Source: Papaver somniferum | Taxonomy: Eukaryota; Streptophyta; Magnoliopsida; Ranunculales; Papaveraceae | Direction: 5' to 3' | Assembly: GCF_003573695.1 (NCBI RefSeq) | Contig: NC_039367.1 | Span: 28,482,442 to 28,546,441 of the forward strand | Length of the DNA stretch: 64,000 bases | Shown: positions 1 to 9,074 of the stretch, one piece after another | Numbering within the stretch: the first letter of the stretch is position 1 | Layout of the letters: the number at the start of each line of letters is the position of its first letter | The notes under the pieces: model-generated | The model's input: only the letters and a program-made list of their open reading frames with translations | Database searches by the model: none | Told to the model about the DNA's origin: nothing | Position numbers and translations under genes: made by a program

Positions 1-1785
1 TTCTACTTGTACCTCTTGTTCTGGTTCTTGGGTTGATCCATCAGTTGTTCCCAATTCTAAGTCTTCATCAGAACCATCATCTTCTAAAATTCTCGTCTAC
101 ATGGAAAGACTTCGCTGGTTTCTCATTTAATTCAAACACCTCCATTTGCCGACTTACTTCATTCGTTTCAGATGATTTATTCTTCCACATCGCAATCTCA
201 TTAAAGGTAACGTCCTTACTTATCACTACCTTCTTCGACTCAGGACACCATAACTTGTATCCCTTTACCCCTGATTGAAAACCTTCGAAAATGGATTTCT
301 TGGCTCTAGGATCAAGTTTTCCTTCCCTCACATGATAATAAGTGGGACAACCAAATACATGCAACATATCATAATCTGAAACTGGTTTACCATAGCATAC
401 TTCCATCGGTGTTTTACCTTCTAGTGACGTTGTTGGCAACCTATTCACTAGGTGACACGCATATTCCACAGCTGCAACCCAAAAATGCTTGCCTAATCCA
501 GCATTAGACAACATACATCGTACTTTCTCCAGTAATGTACGATTCATGTGCTCTGCCACCCCATTCTATTGTGGAGTCTCCCTTACTGTGAAATGACGCT
601 CAATGCCTTCATCTTCACAAATTCGCAGGAACGGATCATACTTGTACTCACCACCATTTTCTGATCTTAAGGCCTTCATTTTCCTTCTAGTTTTCATGTC
701 GACCTTCTTCTTCCACTTCAAAAATATTCCCAAAACTGCATCCTTTGTATTCATGGTGTACACCCATACTTTTCTGGTGAAGTCATCTATAAAGGAGACA
801 AAATATATTTTACCTCTCAAGGATGCAGTTCTTGAAGGTCCCCATACATCTGTGTGAACATAGTCTAGAACTCCCTTGGTGGTGCTTTTACCGGTCATAA
901 ACTTCATTCTAGTTCTCTTACCCTTCACACAATGTTCACAAAATCCCAACTTGCTGCATGATTTTATGTCTTTCAACAAGCCTTGCGAAGTCAGCTTTTG
1001 CAAAGACTTTTCTCCGGTATGCCCTAAACACATATGCCATAGTTTGGTAGTGTCCGAATCAACACTATCCGATACTGCTGCAATTCCTTCACCCACACTT
1101 GTGTTTCCTTGTAGAAAATACAAGTTTCCATGTTTCAAACCTTTCATAACGACTAGCCCATTGGAATATACCTTCAAAACTCCACCTTTCAGTGTTATCT
1201 CGAAGCCTCGTGAGTCAAGTTCACCAACTGAGATCAGATTTTTCTTCAGTTCTGATACAAAACGAACATCTTCAAGCTCTTGAACGACACAATCATTCAT
1301 CTTCAAACAGATCTTCCCAATCCCTTCAACTTTACAAGTATTATTGTTACCCATAAACACCCTTGGTCCATCAAACTTTTCAAACTTAACGAACCAGTCC
1401 TTCCTAGGACACATATGGTAGGAAGCTGCACAATCTATAATCCATTCAGTTGTATCTGCAACTAGTGCGGATTCATGGACAATCATCGAGAAATTGTCAT
1501 ACTCATCGTCTTCAATAGCACCAGACTTGATTTCAGCAATATTTGCATCTAAACTCTTCTTCTTTTCCTTGTTCTTTGCTTTAGGACAATCCTTCTTCCA
1601 ATGTCCAGTCTGATGACAAAAAGAACATTTCATTATATGTTGAGATCTTTGATTTAGATTTCGATTTGAACCTTGATTTACCTGATTCTGACAAGATTCC
1701 TTTGTTGGCATTGTAAGTTGTATCCAGACATGCTTGCCTCCCAGTGTGACGTATTTGAGTATGTGCATATAATAGCAAGGGGGGC
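1..1785 (-). mobile_element. Ty1-copia retrotransposon fragment, 5' truncated, runs off left edge
   Basis: A minus-strand copia internal region. Read from 1785 downward it gives a late gag piece, a CCHC zinc knuckle, the protease, the GAG-pre-integrase zinc-binding segment and the integrase core. Reverse transcriptase and RNase H would lie beyond base 1. No LTR or primer-binding site is seen above 1785, so the 5' LTR and most of gag are missing. The last part of gag (about 1581-1778) looks better in a different frame from the downstream part, which suggests an old frameshift near 1670. This is an immobile relic. Confidence 0.88.
77..1768 (-). pseudogene. copia gag-protease-integrase pseudogene
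   Basis: Two open stretches (1768-566 and 559-77) lie in one frame, separated by a single in-frame amber codon at about 563. It replaces the Gln in the usual TPQQNGVAE integrase motif. In order the protein shows a CCHC knuckle (CSFCHQTGHWKKDCP), a protease segment, the His-His-Cys-Cys zinc site before the integrase core, and core motifs HTDVWGP, FIDDFTR and SENGGEY that carry the D, D and E residues. The protease triplet, normally D-S/T-G or D-S-A in this group, reads D-C-A (WIIDCAASYHM), so proteolysis is probably lost as well. The right-hand part drifts out of frame near 100. The identification is secure; the copy is dead. Confidence 0.88.
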
Positions 1786-2149
1786 CTTAGTCGAAGATGG
1801 AATGTCTAATTTATACTGTATGCGCCTAACACCTAACTACCCAGATGTGCTTAGTTTGGCTATAACCATCAGAAGGGTTATCTGGTTCCTTAACCGAGTT
1901 ATCCGAATATAATTATAGTGGGTTCTTCTATGAAATATTCTTACTATTGGCTTCTGAACTTACACCAACTTGATATTGGACATTCATTGTGACCATATGA
2001 ATCTCTGTTTTGATCTGCGACTGCGGTTTTCTTTTTGTGTCTAAGAAATTGCAGTTATATTGTTGAGAAAGCAGCTTGCTTTCACTTATCATAAAGTCTT
2101 GTTTTACTTTGAGAAACTCTACGTTTTCTTTGATATGAACTACTTACAC

Positions 2150-5040
2150 TCAGTGTTTCTGCATTCATGTTACTATATAAATTCCAATTTTCTTAAGCAG
2201 TGGTCGCTAGTTTACATGCAATATTCTAATGCTTAGCTTCCCGAGCTTCACCCCCACTTAACAAAGTACTTCGTCTAACCTATATTTGAACTCCTAAATC
2301 TGAGTTTCTTTTTATAGTTGGAGCTACTTGTTATAGATTATGTTTTTGGCTTCTTCTTGTTTTGTGCTTGATCTTGCACTGATAAGTTACTTTTGATTTG
2401 GCCTAGCTTACTGATAAGTTACTTTTGTAGTACTAGCTCTTTAAGTCTTAACGCTTCTTGTTTTGTGCTTGATCTTGCACTTGTGTTGGCGATCTTACAG
2501 TAGATTGTTATGTTAATTGCGATGATCTGTTGATTTACTTTAGTTAGTCTTCATGGAGAATAATGCTGCTCAATTTATAGGAATTTTAATTATTTTGTTC
2601 GTAAACACAGTCTGATAAGTATATGCAGAAAAGTTCATTGAAAACTGAAAACTTTTCAATGGCACTAGCCTTAGGAAATACTCCCTCTGTCCTAAATTAT
2701 TATTCCGCTTTGACTAAGTCAAGATATTAAGAAGACCGGAGAACTGTATAAAACTACCCCTATTAAATGTTATGTTATTACCAAAATTAAAAGGAATATA
2801 TGAATTATGGAGTGTGTAAGATAAATAAATACTTGGTAATTTTATTATTTATAGAAATGTTTAAATAGAAGATAAAAATAAAAATCTGTGTGGATTGATT
2901 TAGTAGATTTGTTTTCTATTGGGGAAAATATCATTTAAGATTTTAGATTGATTATATTACAAATAATTTTATAATTAATAAAAGTTGAAGGATAAATATG
3001 AAAGTTTGACTAAAAGATATGACTATAAACAGAAACTGGACAGTATTTTAGGACAGACGAAAATAGAATAGAGGACAGAAATTTTAGGACAGAGGGAGTA
3101 TCTAATTAGTGTTTACTCTCAGATTAACTTCTTATATTGCTGTCATTTGGACAATCTTTATGTGCTATTATAAATTGCTTGGTTGGTTCGAACGAGGAAA
3201 AACACAAAAGTCTGTCTTCCTTAGTCAACGAATTTCATAAAAATATCGAACGCTGCTAGCTAGACCCTTGTCTTGGTATGCGGAGTGAGTGATGCTGTGT
3301 AGAGAGAGAGAGGGAAACTTTCACCTGGAGTGGTGTGGATAGTTTAGGAGAGATAACTTCACTTCAAGCTCATCTTAACTGATTTCACCTGTTGAGGCTT
3401 ATATTTGTATGCCACTATGCCCCCAGGTCAAGCAAATACGTCACACTCTGCTAATATCAGGATCTATGACAGATTACTCGTAGAATATTTAATTTGGATT
3501 TTGAATAACTGGTCTTTTGTAGGAGAATGTGATTATTAGTTAACTGACTATGTTCACAAGGAGAAGAATGTCTTACATGCAGTAAAAGAGGGTTTTTTAA
3601 GTACTGTTACCAGGGCAGTTTAGTCTATATGGTTCTTAAAAAGGCATCATATGACCAGCAGTTTGGGGGACCTTAAATTTGTCCATACTATTTTAAAATT
3701 GCAAAATTCGGTTGTTAGGATCATACGACCTATGCATTTTCCGACTTTCTCATCGGGACCTCTATGTTTTCTTTTACTTAATGCAGTGTTTCTGCATTCA
3801 TGTTACTCCTCCACAAATTCCAATTTCTTAAGCAGCGTCACCAGTTTACATGCAATATTCTCATGCTTGGCTTCCGAGCTTTACCGCCACTTAACCAAGT
3901 ACTTCGTCTAGCCTATTTGTTTGAACTCCTAAATCTGAGCTACTTGTTATAGTCGGAGCTACTTGTTATAGATTTAGTTTTTGGCTTCTTCTGGTTTTGT
4001 GCTTGATCTTGCACTTGTTTTAGCAATTTGACCTACGCTTACTGATAAGTTACTTTTGTAGTACTAGCTCTTAAGTCTTAACGCTTCTTGTTTGTGCTTG
4101 ATCTTACACTTGTGCTGGCGATGTTTAGTTAGTCTTGATGGAGAATAGTGCATCTTAATTTTTAGGAATTTTGATAATTTTGTTCGTAAACGCAGTCTGA
4201 TAAGTATATGCAGAAAAGTTCATTGAAAACTGAAACTTTTCAATGACGCTAGCCTTAGGAAATATCTATGTAGTGTTTACTCTCAGATTAACTTCTTATA
4301 TTGCTGTCATTTGGACAATCTTTTTGTGTGATTATTAGTTGCTTGTTGGTTCGAAAGAAGAAACAGTGCTTTGGATAGGTTATAACACAAAAGTCTGTCT
4401 TCCTTAGTCAACAAATTTCATAAAAATATCAAACACTACTACTAGCTAGAACCTTGTCTTGGTATGCGAAGTGAGTGAGGCTATGCAGAGAGAGAGGGAA
4501 TGGATAGTTCAGGAGGGATAAGTTCACTTGAAGCTAATCTTAACACGTAATCGGGTTATACATGCTTGGTTTGACTGATTTCACCTGTTGATTTGGCAGA
4601 TTCACCCACACATTGTAGAATATCTAATTTGAATTTCACCTATTTAACATGCTCTTCAGAAAACTGGTGTTTATGGGAGAATGTGAGTAATAGTTAACTA
4701 AGTTTACAAGGAGAAGAATGTCTTTAGGTGCAGGAAAACATGAGTTTTTTTTAGTACTATTACCAGGGCACTGATCTATTTGGCGTGATATGCAGCTTGG
4801 GGGACTTTATTTTTGCCTACTATTTGGTACTCCAACATTCGATTGTCAGTCCCATACGAACTATGCATCCCGCTATCCCATAAAGACCAGCTTATATCCT
4901 AAATATGAGCAACTTGTTATAAATATGGTTTTGGCTTTAGTTTTTTTTACCCGTGTTAGAGCTTGCACCCGTGTTTATGATTCGGTCTAGCTTACTAATA
5001 AATAATATACCTTCTTAGTACTTTGTCTGTGAGCTTGATA
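2150..5040. repeat. degenerate tandem repeat, two full units plus a partial third
   Basis: A segment of about 1.1-1.2 kb occurs at about 2150-3750 (enlarged by a MITE at 2681-3098), again at about 3780-4870, and in part at about 4870-5040. Shared landmarks are TTTCTGCATTCATGTTACT (2156 and 3787), a TGTGCTTGATCTTGCACT phrase, GTGTTTACTCTCAGATTAAC, a GAGAGAGAGGGAA tract and ACAAGGAGAAGAATGTCTT. The third unit is recognised from ATGAGCAACTTGTTATA and the following lines. No coding capacity is evident. The sequence could be repeated intron sequence of the gene whose last exon may lie at 5229-5343. Confidence 0.75.
2681..3098. mobile_element. Stowaway-like MITE with TA target duplication
   Basis: The ends are inverted copies of CTCCCTCTGTCCTAAA (2681-2696, and its reverse complement ending at 3098), flanked by TA on both sides (2679-2680 and 3099-3100). 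That matches the Stowaway MITE signature. The 418-bp interior is AT-rich and non-coding. The paralogous repeat unit at 4251-4270 reads straight through without the insertion and has a single TA, so the boundaries are confirmed from within the window. Confidence 0.93.
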
Positions 5041-5228
5041 GGTTTACCTTTTCTCGTTTGTCCAAGTCCCAGTTATCTATTTACAGTTTCCATGTTTCTA
5101 TTTATGATTTTCATCTGTTGGGTATGCTAATTGTTATATCTGTAGCTGCTGTAAGCTTGAATTGGTAATGCCTTTGTAGTCAATTTCTACTATGAATATC
5201 ATCTGCTTATTCATTTCTCACTTGGCAG

Positions 5229-5343
5229 GTTGCTGGTAAATGCTTGGGGTTCAATGAATGCAGCAGTTGCAAAGATTGAGCGGAATTTGGAAATCTTGGG
5301 GTTGTCAAGTCTGTCGTCGAGGAAAGCAGGCCATTTTAGTTAA
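5229..5343 (+). CDS. candidate terminal exon of an unidentified gene
   Basis: A pyrimidine-rich stretch ending TTGGCAG is followed by a 38-codon open frame (first base completes a split codon). The frame encodes LLVNAWGSMNAAVAKIERN, then a Ser/Leu-rich C-terminus ending AGHFS, and a TAA at 5341-5343. The amphipathic, non-repetitive composition is typical of a real exon and unlike the neighbouring sequence. No upstream exon is recognised in this window. The upstream 3 kb is the tandem repeat, which may be intron or may have replaced the rest of the gene. I do not recognise the protein family. It may be a remnant. Confidence 0.4.
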
Positions 5344-5952
5344 CTTAAAAACTATAATAGTCTTTACTTTTTGTAAATTGTAAGCACAAACTTTATTGAA
5401 CGCTATCACGGTTTGTTTCTCTCTTTGTGAAACTCTTTTTCTGAGTTGTAGCTTAGATTTTAACATTTCAGTTTGGTTATGGCTATTAAATCCCGGCTAA
5501 ATTGAGGCACATGCCACTAAATTGGGGCCTGTTATTAGATGACAAAAAAAGTCATTAGAAATAACCGTCATGCCACCCTTTATCCAACAATTATCTAAAT
5601 ACCTATTTTACTCCTAATTAATTAGCATTGATTAATCGTATTAGTTGTTAATTATGTTTTAGATGTGAGATCAACTAATGTTAAAGAGTTCTTCAAACAA
5701 CTTAAATTTTTTGATTTTTTTTTCATAAACAGTTCCTAGAATCGGTTTACGTTCATGCATTTGTAAAACGATTCTGTAATTGTGTTTCCAAAATTAATAG
5801 ACTTTCATAATCGATTGACTTTGGCATATGTATAATATAATACGAGTGTGACAATTGGGGTTTTATGTGACATATATAAACCGATTTTTTTCTTTCATAA
5901 GAATTCTTTTTTTCATTCATTTCATTATTGTAGGATGCATTTAGCACATGCA

Positions 5953-6557
5953 TCAAGCCTTTAAACACCTAGGCGACCCTAGTGGACGAGTTATAGTCTC
6001 GTGAGGGTTTACATAGAGATCTACGCAAAAAATTCTAAAGCCATCAATCTTTGTCCGAGGAATCCGAAGACGATACACCATCCATAAAGTCCGGGGCATA
6101 CTCCCGGATTTTGGAGACCATGAATTCATAGTTGCATCGAATGCTAATGCTTCCCCCTTTTCCTCCAAGTAGCGCACTCTGGCGACTTCATGCTACAAAA
6201 AAAAAACTTACTTTGTTAGTGGTGTTTAGTAGGAAGATCAAACAACATGGATCACGTAAAATAAACCACAAAAATAATTACAAATTTTTCAATGGAGTAG
6301 CTAAAGTGGGTAGCGTTGAAAATCGGTTTTTGGATAGCTAAATAAGCAAGTATCACATTTTCGATGACTAGGTGCCTATCATGAATTTCTTGAACACTTA
6401 TTCCATTAGGATTCCCAAAATCTTGCCTATATTTGTTGTATACCCTAGCCCAAAAGGTTACGGCATCCACCCTTACGGAGGACTGCCTTCTAACTCGAGG
6501 TTCCGCGTACCAAGCTTTGGTGATTGCCAAATCTTCATCTGAATCAAATGATGCCAT
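5953..6557 (-). CDS. SANT/Myb-like (GST-T3-like / NAM-associated) transposon accessory protein
   Basis: Two exons, 6557-6282 and 6192-5953, are joined at GT-AG (donor GTAATT, acceptor TTTTTTTTGTAG). They give 171 residues with no stop. The N-terminus (FDSDEDLAITKAWYA, TFWARVYNKYRQDFGN, HDRHLVIENVILAYLAIQ) matches the three-helix trihelix/SANT-like domain found in NAM-associated and GST-T3-like plant proteins and in the Myb-like partner of PIF/Harbinger transposases. That partner helps the transposase recognise terminal DNA. The second half (YLEEKGEALAFDATMNSW, then a basic tail) is not recognised and may be divergent. A TATA box lies about 95 bp upstream. The ATG chosen is the first in the frame and matches where this family starts. 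Confidence 0.68.
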
Positions 6558-6650
6558 AGTGGAGGTATCAAATGAGTAGTTGTGGAGTATATGGAGTGAG
6601 AGGGAATAGATTGAGCAATTTTGGGGAAAATGGGGTCCAAGGATGAGGTC

Positions 6651-6660
6651 TTTATATATA
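6651..6660 (-). promoter_or_regulatory. TATA box of the SANT/Myb-like gene
   Basis: TATATATAAA on the minus strand is followed by a leader of about 90 bases rich in C, T and A before the ATG at 6557. This is ordinary plant core-promoter spacing. Confidence 0.5.
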
Positions 6661-7201
6661 CAAAAAGTCCCTAACGGTTGTTTTTTTTGAATAACGTGAA
6701 ATAATTTGGAATAATCGGTCTTCTTGAAGGTCTGTAAAATCCGATTGTGTTTTTATGCCAGAAGGAATCGGTCTTTCTTGTGACCAGCATAAACCGATTA
6801 AAGACATGTAAAAAAATTAATTTTCACCGACACTAATCGGTTTATATATATGCATATGCGACCCGATTTCAGCTTGAAAAACGTACAGGAAAATAGCATT
6901 TTTAAGGCATGAAGAATCAGATTATACTTACCTCACACATAAACCGATTATTTTATGGAATATAGATAATCGGATAATTGGTTTATGTTGACATATCGAG
7001 TAGCCCGATTGTTGGAATGTCATCCTAGAATTATTGAGCAACACATAATTATAATTAAAACTTAAAGTGGATTAAGTTCAACACAAAAATCATCCAAAAT
7101 ACAAACCTTAACCATCCTTAAAGAGTGTTTAGAACTTAAAACAACCATAAGTCTTATAAACTTAAACTTTTAATATATATCTAAAAATTAAACTTAAAAA
7201 C

Positions 7202-8125
7202 TTAAAGAGCAGGAGCACCAGCAGCACCACCGGGAGCATTTGCAGCACCACCAGCAGCAGCACCACCATCAGGAGCAGCAACTTCTGCTTCAGACATGGC
7301 TTGATGTTGAGCCATTTCTTCCCACATACCTTCCATTTCTCCATGGTGAGCCCTCTTAGCTGAAATCATGTTTCTCCTCATTCTAGTGAACTTCATGACC
7401 TCCTGAAGCTTCTCCAGTGAAAGCTTGTCAATCAATGCGAGGGCTTGTTCAAGATGGGTCTCACGCCCATAAGACAATTTATAGAGGCTTCTTTCTGGCA
7501 CTGGTTGTGGTCTCCTAAGAATATCCTCCAAGGTGAGCTCTCGAGAGTAAAACACTAGGTTTCCGAAGTCCATATCTACATAAAAAAAAAACAGAAATCA
7601 AGTTAACAATCGGTACACAACTAAACATATGTGATCGGATTATGACTACAAAAACATACAGGAGAGTCAAACATTAGGAATCAGTTTATGTGATACATAT
7701 ATAAAAACAGATTATGAGAAGGAATCTGAAGAGACAATCATAATCGGTAAATTAACAAGCACATAAAACTCAATTATGGGATCGCATAATTAAAAGAAAA
7801 AAATGTACCCTGAATCGGATTATTCTAAAGCAATTATAAGTTATAAACCGATTCTGATGATGTATTTCCATATTTCGGTTTCTAAACCTAGAATCGGTTG
7901 ATGTTAATCATCATATAAACCGATTACTGTGCATGCTCTTCATGTCCGAAGAATAAAATCCAGAATCCGTTTATTCGGTATGTCAATATAAACCGATTAT
8001 GGGTGTAATCAGAGATGTTGATGGATGAAAATCGAACATTCAAACATGTAAAACAATGAATAAATGCAAATCATAGAATGGGTTGATGGATATTTACCTT
8101 TTTTCTTGGTTGGATAGAAGATCAT
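7202..8125 (-). CDS. small spliced protein of unknown function with Ala/Gly-rich tail
   Basis: Exon 1 (8125-8098) encodes MIFYPTKKK and ends in a split codon. It is followed by donor GTAAAT and an intron of about 520 bp, then acceptor TTTTATGTAG and exon 2 (7575-7202). The splice keeps the frame and gives 133 residues. Exon 2 reads MDFGNLVFYSRELTLEDILR, then a Leu/Lys/Arg-rich helical region (residues about 40-90) and a low-complexity Ala/Gly/Pro tail from about residue 108. A minus-strand TATA box lies at 8251-8260. If splicing does not occur, the second exon can start at its own ATG (7573). I do not recognise the family. Its position in the element beside a Myb-like gene suggests an element-encoded function or a captured host gene, but no role can be claimed. 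Confidence 0.45.
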
Positions 8126-8250
8126 CGGAGAAGAGGACGAAGATTCTTTTTGGTTAGGGTTTTGAGGATTTTGAAAGATTATGATGAAAACAGAAAGTTT
8201 TTTTAAGTTTAGGTTTTTATGTTTTTGGATTGACTTAAAATGGAAAGATT

Positions 8251-8260
8251 AGTATTTATA
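8251..8260 (-). promoter_or_regulatory. TATA box of the unknown spliced gene
   Basis: TATAAATACT on the minus strand lies 126 bp before the exon-1 ATG at 8125. An AAACCCTAACC motif, common in plant leaders, lies between them near 8155. Confidence 0.45.
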
Positions 8261-8399
8261 TGAGATTGTTTTAGAAATTAATGTGGGGATAAATTAGTAT
8301 TTTTGAGAAGTTTTGGTAACCCATAGTAATTTGGTGGACTGGGAAGGAAAATTTGATAGACCCCAATTTACCCGCTTATTAAATCTAAAAATCTTTCGC

Positions 8400-8528
8400 C
8401 GTAGGAGATTATGATTTTCCAAACAGAAGTGAAATCAATGACATACAACTAAAGTGATAGGTCCGTCATATGACATACAACTAAAGTGAAATCAATGGTA
8501 GGAGATTATGATTTTCCAAACAGAAGGC
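8400..8528. repeat. short scrambled duplication flanking the transposon
   Basis: GTAGGAGATTATGATTTTCC with CAAACAGAAG following occurs at 8402 and 8499, and ACATACAACTAAAGTGA occurs at 8440 and 8472. The blocks are in a different order in the two halves, so this looks like repair-associated rearrangement rather than a simple tandem copy. Confidence 0.7.
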
Positions 8529-8535
8529 ACTTAAG

Positions 8536-8700
8536 TTAGACTTTAAAGAAGTGATGACATTCATGCAATCTCCTTCAGGGATGACACGAGAAATAGATTG
8601 ATCTTTGAGCCGAAGTGCAGCTGCAAGAAGAGCTTGACCTCAGCATATTCTACAGACTTGGCAACAGTAGTTACTACTCGCGCTTCCAAGAAGAGACATG
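8536..8700 (-). pseudogene. possible RNase H-like (RVT_3) relic
   Basis: On the minus strand, conceptual translation in two frames gives EARVVTTVAKSVEYAE followed after a frameshift by QALLAAALRLKD and ISRVIPEGDCMNVI. The pattern of Ala/Leu-rich helix followed by a strand with EGD and a helix resembles the RNase H-like domain at the end of plant LINE elements and related reverse-transcriptase relics. It is short, frameshifted and has no supporting neighbour, so it may be coincidental. Confidence 0.3.
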
Positions 8701-9074
8701 CATCGTTTCGTTAGATTAATCCTAAACCAGGTGATAGAGAAAACTCGGAGAATACAGCATTAAAAATTGGTTTTACCCAACCTCTAGGTGGTTGAGATCG
8801 ACCAATCTCTAGAGTGGCATATTTTATAAAAAGCTGCAAGAATAATATGATACAAATGCAAAAGAACCTAACGCAGTAATTGATTGAAACGGGATTAGGA
8901 CGTTAACGTTGAAAGACTATTATGATACATACACCTATACGACTACTGCATCCAGTTCAGTAGATATATATAGCTTGATAATAAGGCCATGAGGGCACAT
9001 TTTCAATCAAATTCAATTCAGAAAAGATCAATTGTTATACTACCTAGATATTCTTAGTCTAATCACCGGCTTCG

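Larger units (their letters stand above)
5741..8005. repeat. dispersed AATCGG / CCGATT motif cluster
   Basis: A motif best written ATAAACCGATTA (or its complement AATCGGTTTAT) recurs on both strands. Full or near-full copies lie near 5741, 5876, 6789, 6837, 6940, 7846, 7890, 7913 and 7988. Shorter AATCGG/CCGATT forms lie near 6323, 6715, 6750, 6770, 6968, 7003, 7605, 7634, 7742 and 7814. It thins out across the exons. The AACCG core resembles a Myb-type recognition sequence, and the element encodes a Myb-like protein. That link is an inference. Confidence 0.7.
5485..8384. mobile_element. gene-carrying DNA transposon, probably Harbinger-related, no transposase seen
   Basis: The two ends are imperfect inverted copies sharing TTAA at the edge, a CGG core and TAAATTG followed by GG (left about 5485-5512; right about 8360-8384, where CCCCAATTTACCCGCTTATTAAAT is the mirror). 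ATTAAAT is present as an identical 7-mer at 5485-5491 and 8378-8384, but I cannot say whether it is target duplication or part of the repeat. Inside are two minus-strand genes, each with a TATA box, and about twenty copies of AATCGG/CCGATT. The Myb-like gene resembles the accessory protein of PIF/Harbinger elements. No DDE transposase is visible, so the element would need one supplied in trans. Exact ends are uncertain by several bases. Confidence 0.65.

Noticed and set aside
3651..3911. 86-codon open frame in the tandem repeat
   Set aside because: It straddles the boundary between repeat units and is not preserved in the paralogous unit.
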